5,996 nt of DNA from contig SCSR01000076.1 in the NCBI GenBank assembly GCA_004297575.1, forward strand, positions 1 to 5,996. Direction: 5' to 3'. Shown here one piece after another: positions 5,455 through 5,996 of the stretch; position 1 is the first letter of the stretch, and every line of letters starts with the position of its first letter. The notes beneath the pieces are model-generated. The model was given only the letters and a program-made list of their open reading frames with translations. It was not told where the DNA came from and searched no databases. Position numbers and translations under genes: made by a program. This DNA is from an archaeon (lineage in GTDB: Archaea > Aenigmatarchaeota > Aenigmatarchaeia > CG10238-14 > SCSR01).

Positions 5455-5462
5455 CTTAAAAA
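5455..5462 (-). promoter_or_regulatory. T-rich box TTTTTAAG: possible terminator and promoter element
   Basis: On the minus strand TTTTTAAG begins three bases after the stop codon of the 51-residue gene. The T5 run could serve as an archaeal intrinsic terminator for that gene. The same bases are centred about 34 before the ATG at 5424 and could be the TATA box of the 79-residue gene, giving a leader of roughly 8 bases. A closer CTTAAG at 5440-5445 is too near the ATG for the usual spacing. Confidence 0.35.
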
Positions 5463-5465
5463 CAT

Positions 5466-5621
5466 TCATTCGCCCTTTTTATGCCCTTTCATCTTGTGCT
5501 GTTTCAATACAGTTCTTGCAGCTACTTCCTTTGCACGCCTGCCATAACGGCCGGATTTTTCAGCAGATTTCTTGATATGCTCGTATTGTCGCTCTTTCTT
5601 CTTGCTGACTCCTCTTGGCAT
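5466..5621 (-). CDS. 51-residue highly basic small protein (MPRGVSKKKERQYEHIKKS type)
   Basis: Translating 5621 to 5466 on the minus strand gives a 51-residue protein starting MPRGVSKKKERQYEHIKKSA, with AAR-T-V near residues 34-38 and a Lys/His-rich end (HKMKGHKKGE). The order ERQYEHIK ... RA-E-AARTV matches a widespread family of very small proteins in archaea and bacteria, often labelled in databases as plasmid stabilisation or Rho-termination-like. Those labels are weakly founded, so I assign no function; the strong positive charge suggests nucleic-acid binding. A TTTAAA box at -27 to -22 from the ATG supports the gene and a leaderless start. It is divergent from the secreted protein gene to its right, with 107 bases between start codons. 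Confidence 0.82.
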   Translation of the reverse strand: MPRGVSKKKERQYEHIKKSAEKSGRYGRRAKEVAARTVLKQHKMKGHKKGE

Positions 5622-5642
5622 ACGTCGATATTAGTGCATGAC

Positions 5643-5648
5643 TTTAAA
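5643..5648 (-). promoter_or_regulatory. TATA-like box (TTTAAA) for the 51-residue basic protein
   Basis: TTTAAA at 22-27 bases before the ATG at 5621, with no ribosome-binding site between. Confidence 0.55.
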
Positions 5649-5687
5649 TTTCTCTTTCAACACTGGAGAATAAAATTACCTAACATA

Positions 5688-5695
5688 TTTATATA
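5688..5695 (+). promoter_or_regulatory. TATA-like box (TTTATATA) for the secreted protein
   Basis: TTTATATA followed by a run of six C (5696-5701). Centred about 37 bases before the GTG at 5729, it would start transcription near 5717 and leave a short leader of about 10-12 bases, unlike the leaderless genes on the other strand. The leader shows no strong Shine-Dalgarno. Confidence 0.55.
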
Positions 5696-5728
5696 CCCCC
5701 CAAAGCCAATTATATTATTGGTTGTGTA

Positions 5729-5996
5729 GTGTCGCGTCTCAAGATTTCAGTTGTAGTATCCTTATTTATCTTGGCACTTTTAGCTCTTCCGTCAGTATCG
5801 TTGGCTACAATAACTCTGAGCGCAGGCAACCAATCAACAGCCCCGGTCAATCAGGTGCTTTTGAATTTCACATGGACAAACTCAACGCCTGTCACAAACA
5901 CTAACCCTACATGGAATGCTACAGCCAACATAACATTCACACTTCCCGCCGGCATAAGCTACATTAATGGAACTACCAATTTCACGATTGCAACAA
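5729..5996 (+). CDS. Secreted sequon-rich surface protein, N-terminal part (runs off the window)
   Basis: A GTG start opens a frame of 89 complete codons that is still open at the window end. Residues 1-26 form a classical signal peptide: basic start (MSRLK), hydrophobic core VVVSLFILALLAL, and a likely signal peptidase site after SVSLA. The mature part is rich in Thr, Asn and Ser, with seven N-glycosylation sequons in 63 residues (N34, N46, N51, N63, N67, N80, N84), typical of archaeal S-layer or adhesin-like surface proteins. The stretch FTLPAGISYINGTT resembles the core of DUF11-type Ig-like repeats, so a long repeat-built surface protein is plausible. No in-frame ATG exists upstream before a stop at 5681, and the signal peptide needs this GTG. 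Confidence 0.78.
   Translation, partial: MSRLKISVVVSLFILALLALPSVSLATITLSAGNQSTAPVNQVLLNFTWTNSTPVTNTNPTWNATANITFTLPAGISYINGTTNFTIAT

Noticed and set aside
5481..5729. 82-codon + strand frame
   Set aside because: Lies across the recognised 51-residue minus-strand gene and the promoter region of the secreted protein; Phe/Leu-rich shadow of a Lys-rich gene.
5722..5904. 60-codon frame overlapping the secreted protein start
   Set aside because: The alternative frame from GTG 5729 gives a clean signal peptide and sequon-rich mature part and stays open to the window end.

Overview
The window looks archaeal. It holds a type II (long variable arm) serine tRNA interrupted by a short intron with bulge-helix-bulge geometry. 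It also holds a helicase followed by an elongation-factor-like gene of the archaeal SelB-like kind with a ruined GTPase domain. Most genes have a TTTAAA/TTAAATAT-type TATA box about 25-27 bases before the start codon and no clear Shine-Dalgarno site, the pattern of leaderless archaeal transcription. The exact lineage cannot be fixed from this sequence; a small-genome (DPANN-like) or euryarchaeal source is only a guess.

Region 1 (1-91): the 3' part of tRNA-Ser(GCU); its first ~12 bases lie outside the window. Region 2 (92-2272): a visibly AT-richer stretch holding a possible 37-residue ORF, a membrane-anchored eight-cysteine surface protein on the + strand, and, convergent to it, a two-gene minus-strand operon of a four-helix membrane protein and a protein with a degenerate PD-(D/E)XK nuclease-like core. 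Its far end carries a shortened copy of the tRNA 3' end, so it reads as a small cargo island inserted at the tRNA gene, without a recognisable integrase of its own.

Region 3 (2274-5145): apparently resident minus-strand genes of higher GC: a protein that looks like two tandem winged-helix domains, then an operon (read right to left) of a DEAD-box RNA helicase and a SelB-like translation-factor homologue overlapping by 4 bases (ATGA). The helicase has an Arg/Gly-rich tail and the partner keeps beta-barrel domains like those that bind tRNA in EF-Tu, so a shared role in RNA or ribosome biology is plausible. Region 4 (5185-5996): a 79-residue small membrane protein, a 51-residue highly basic protein, and, divergent from these, the start of a secreted, sequon-rich surface protein that runs off the window.

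The best leads are the tRNA intron at position 32/33, the tRNA-bounded island with its uncharacterised membrane-plus-nuclease-fold operon, and the helicase/degenerate-GTPase pair.
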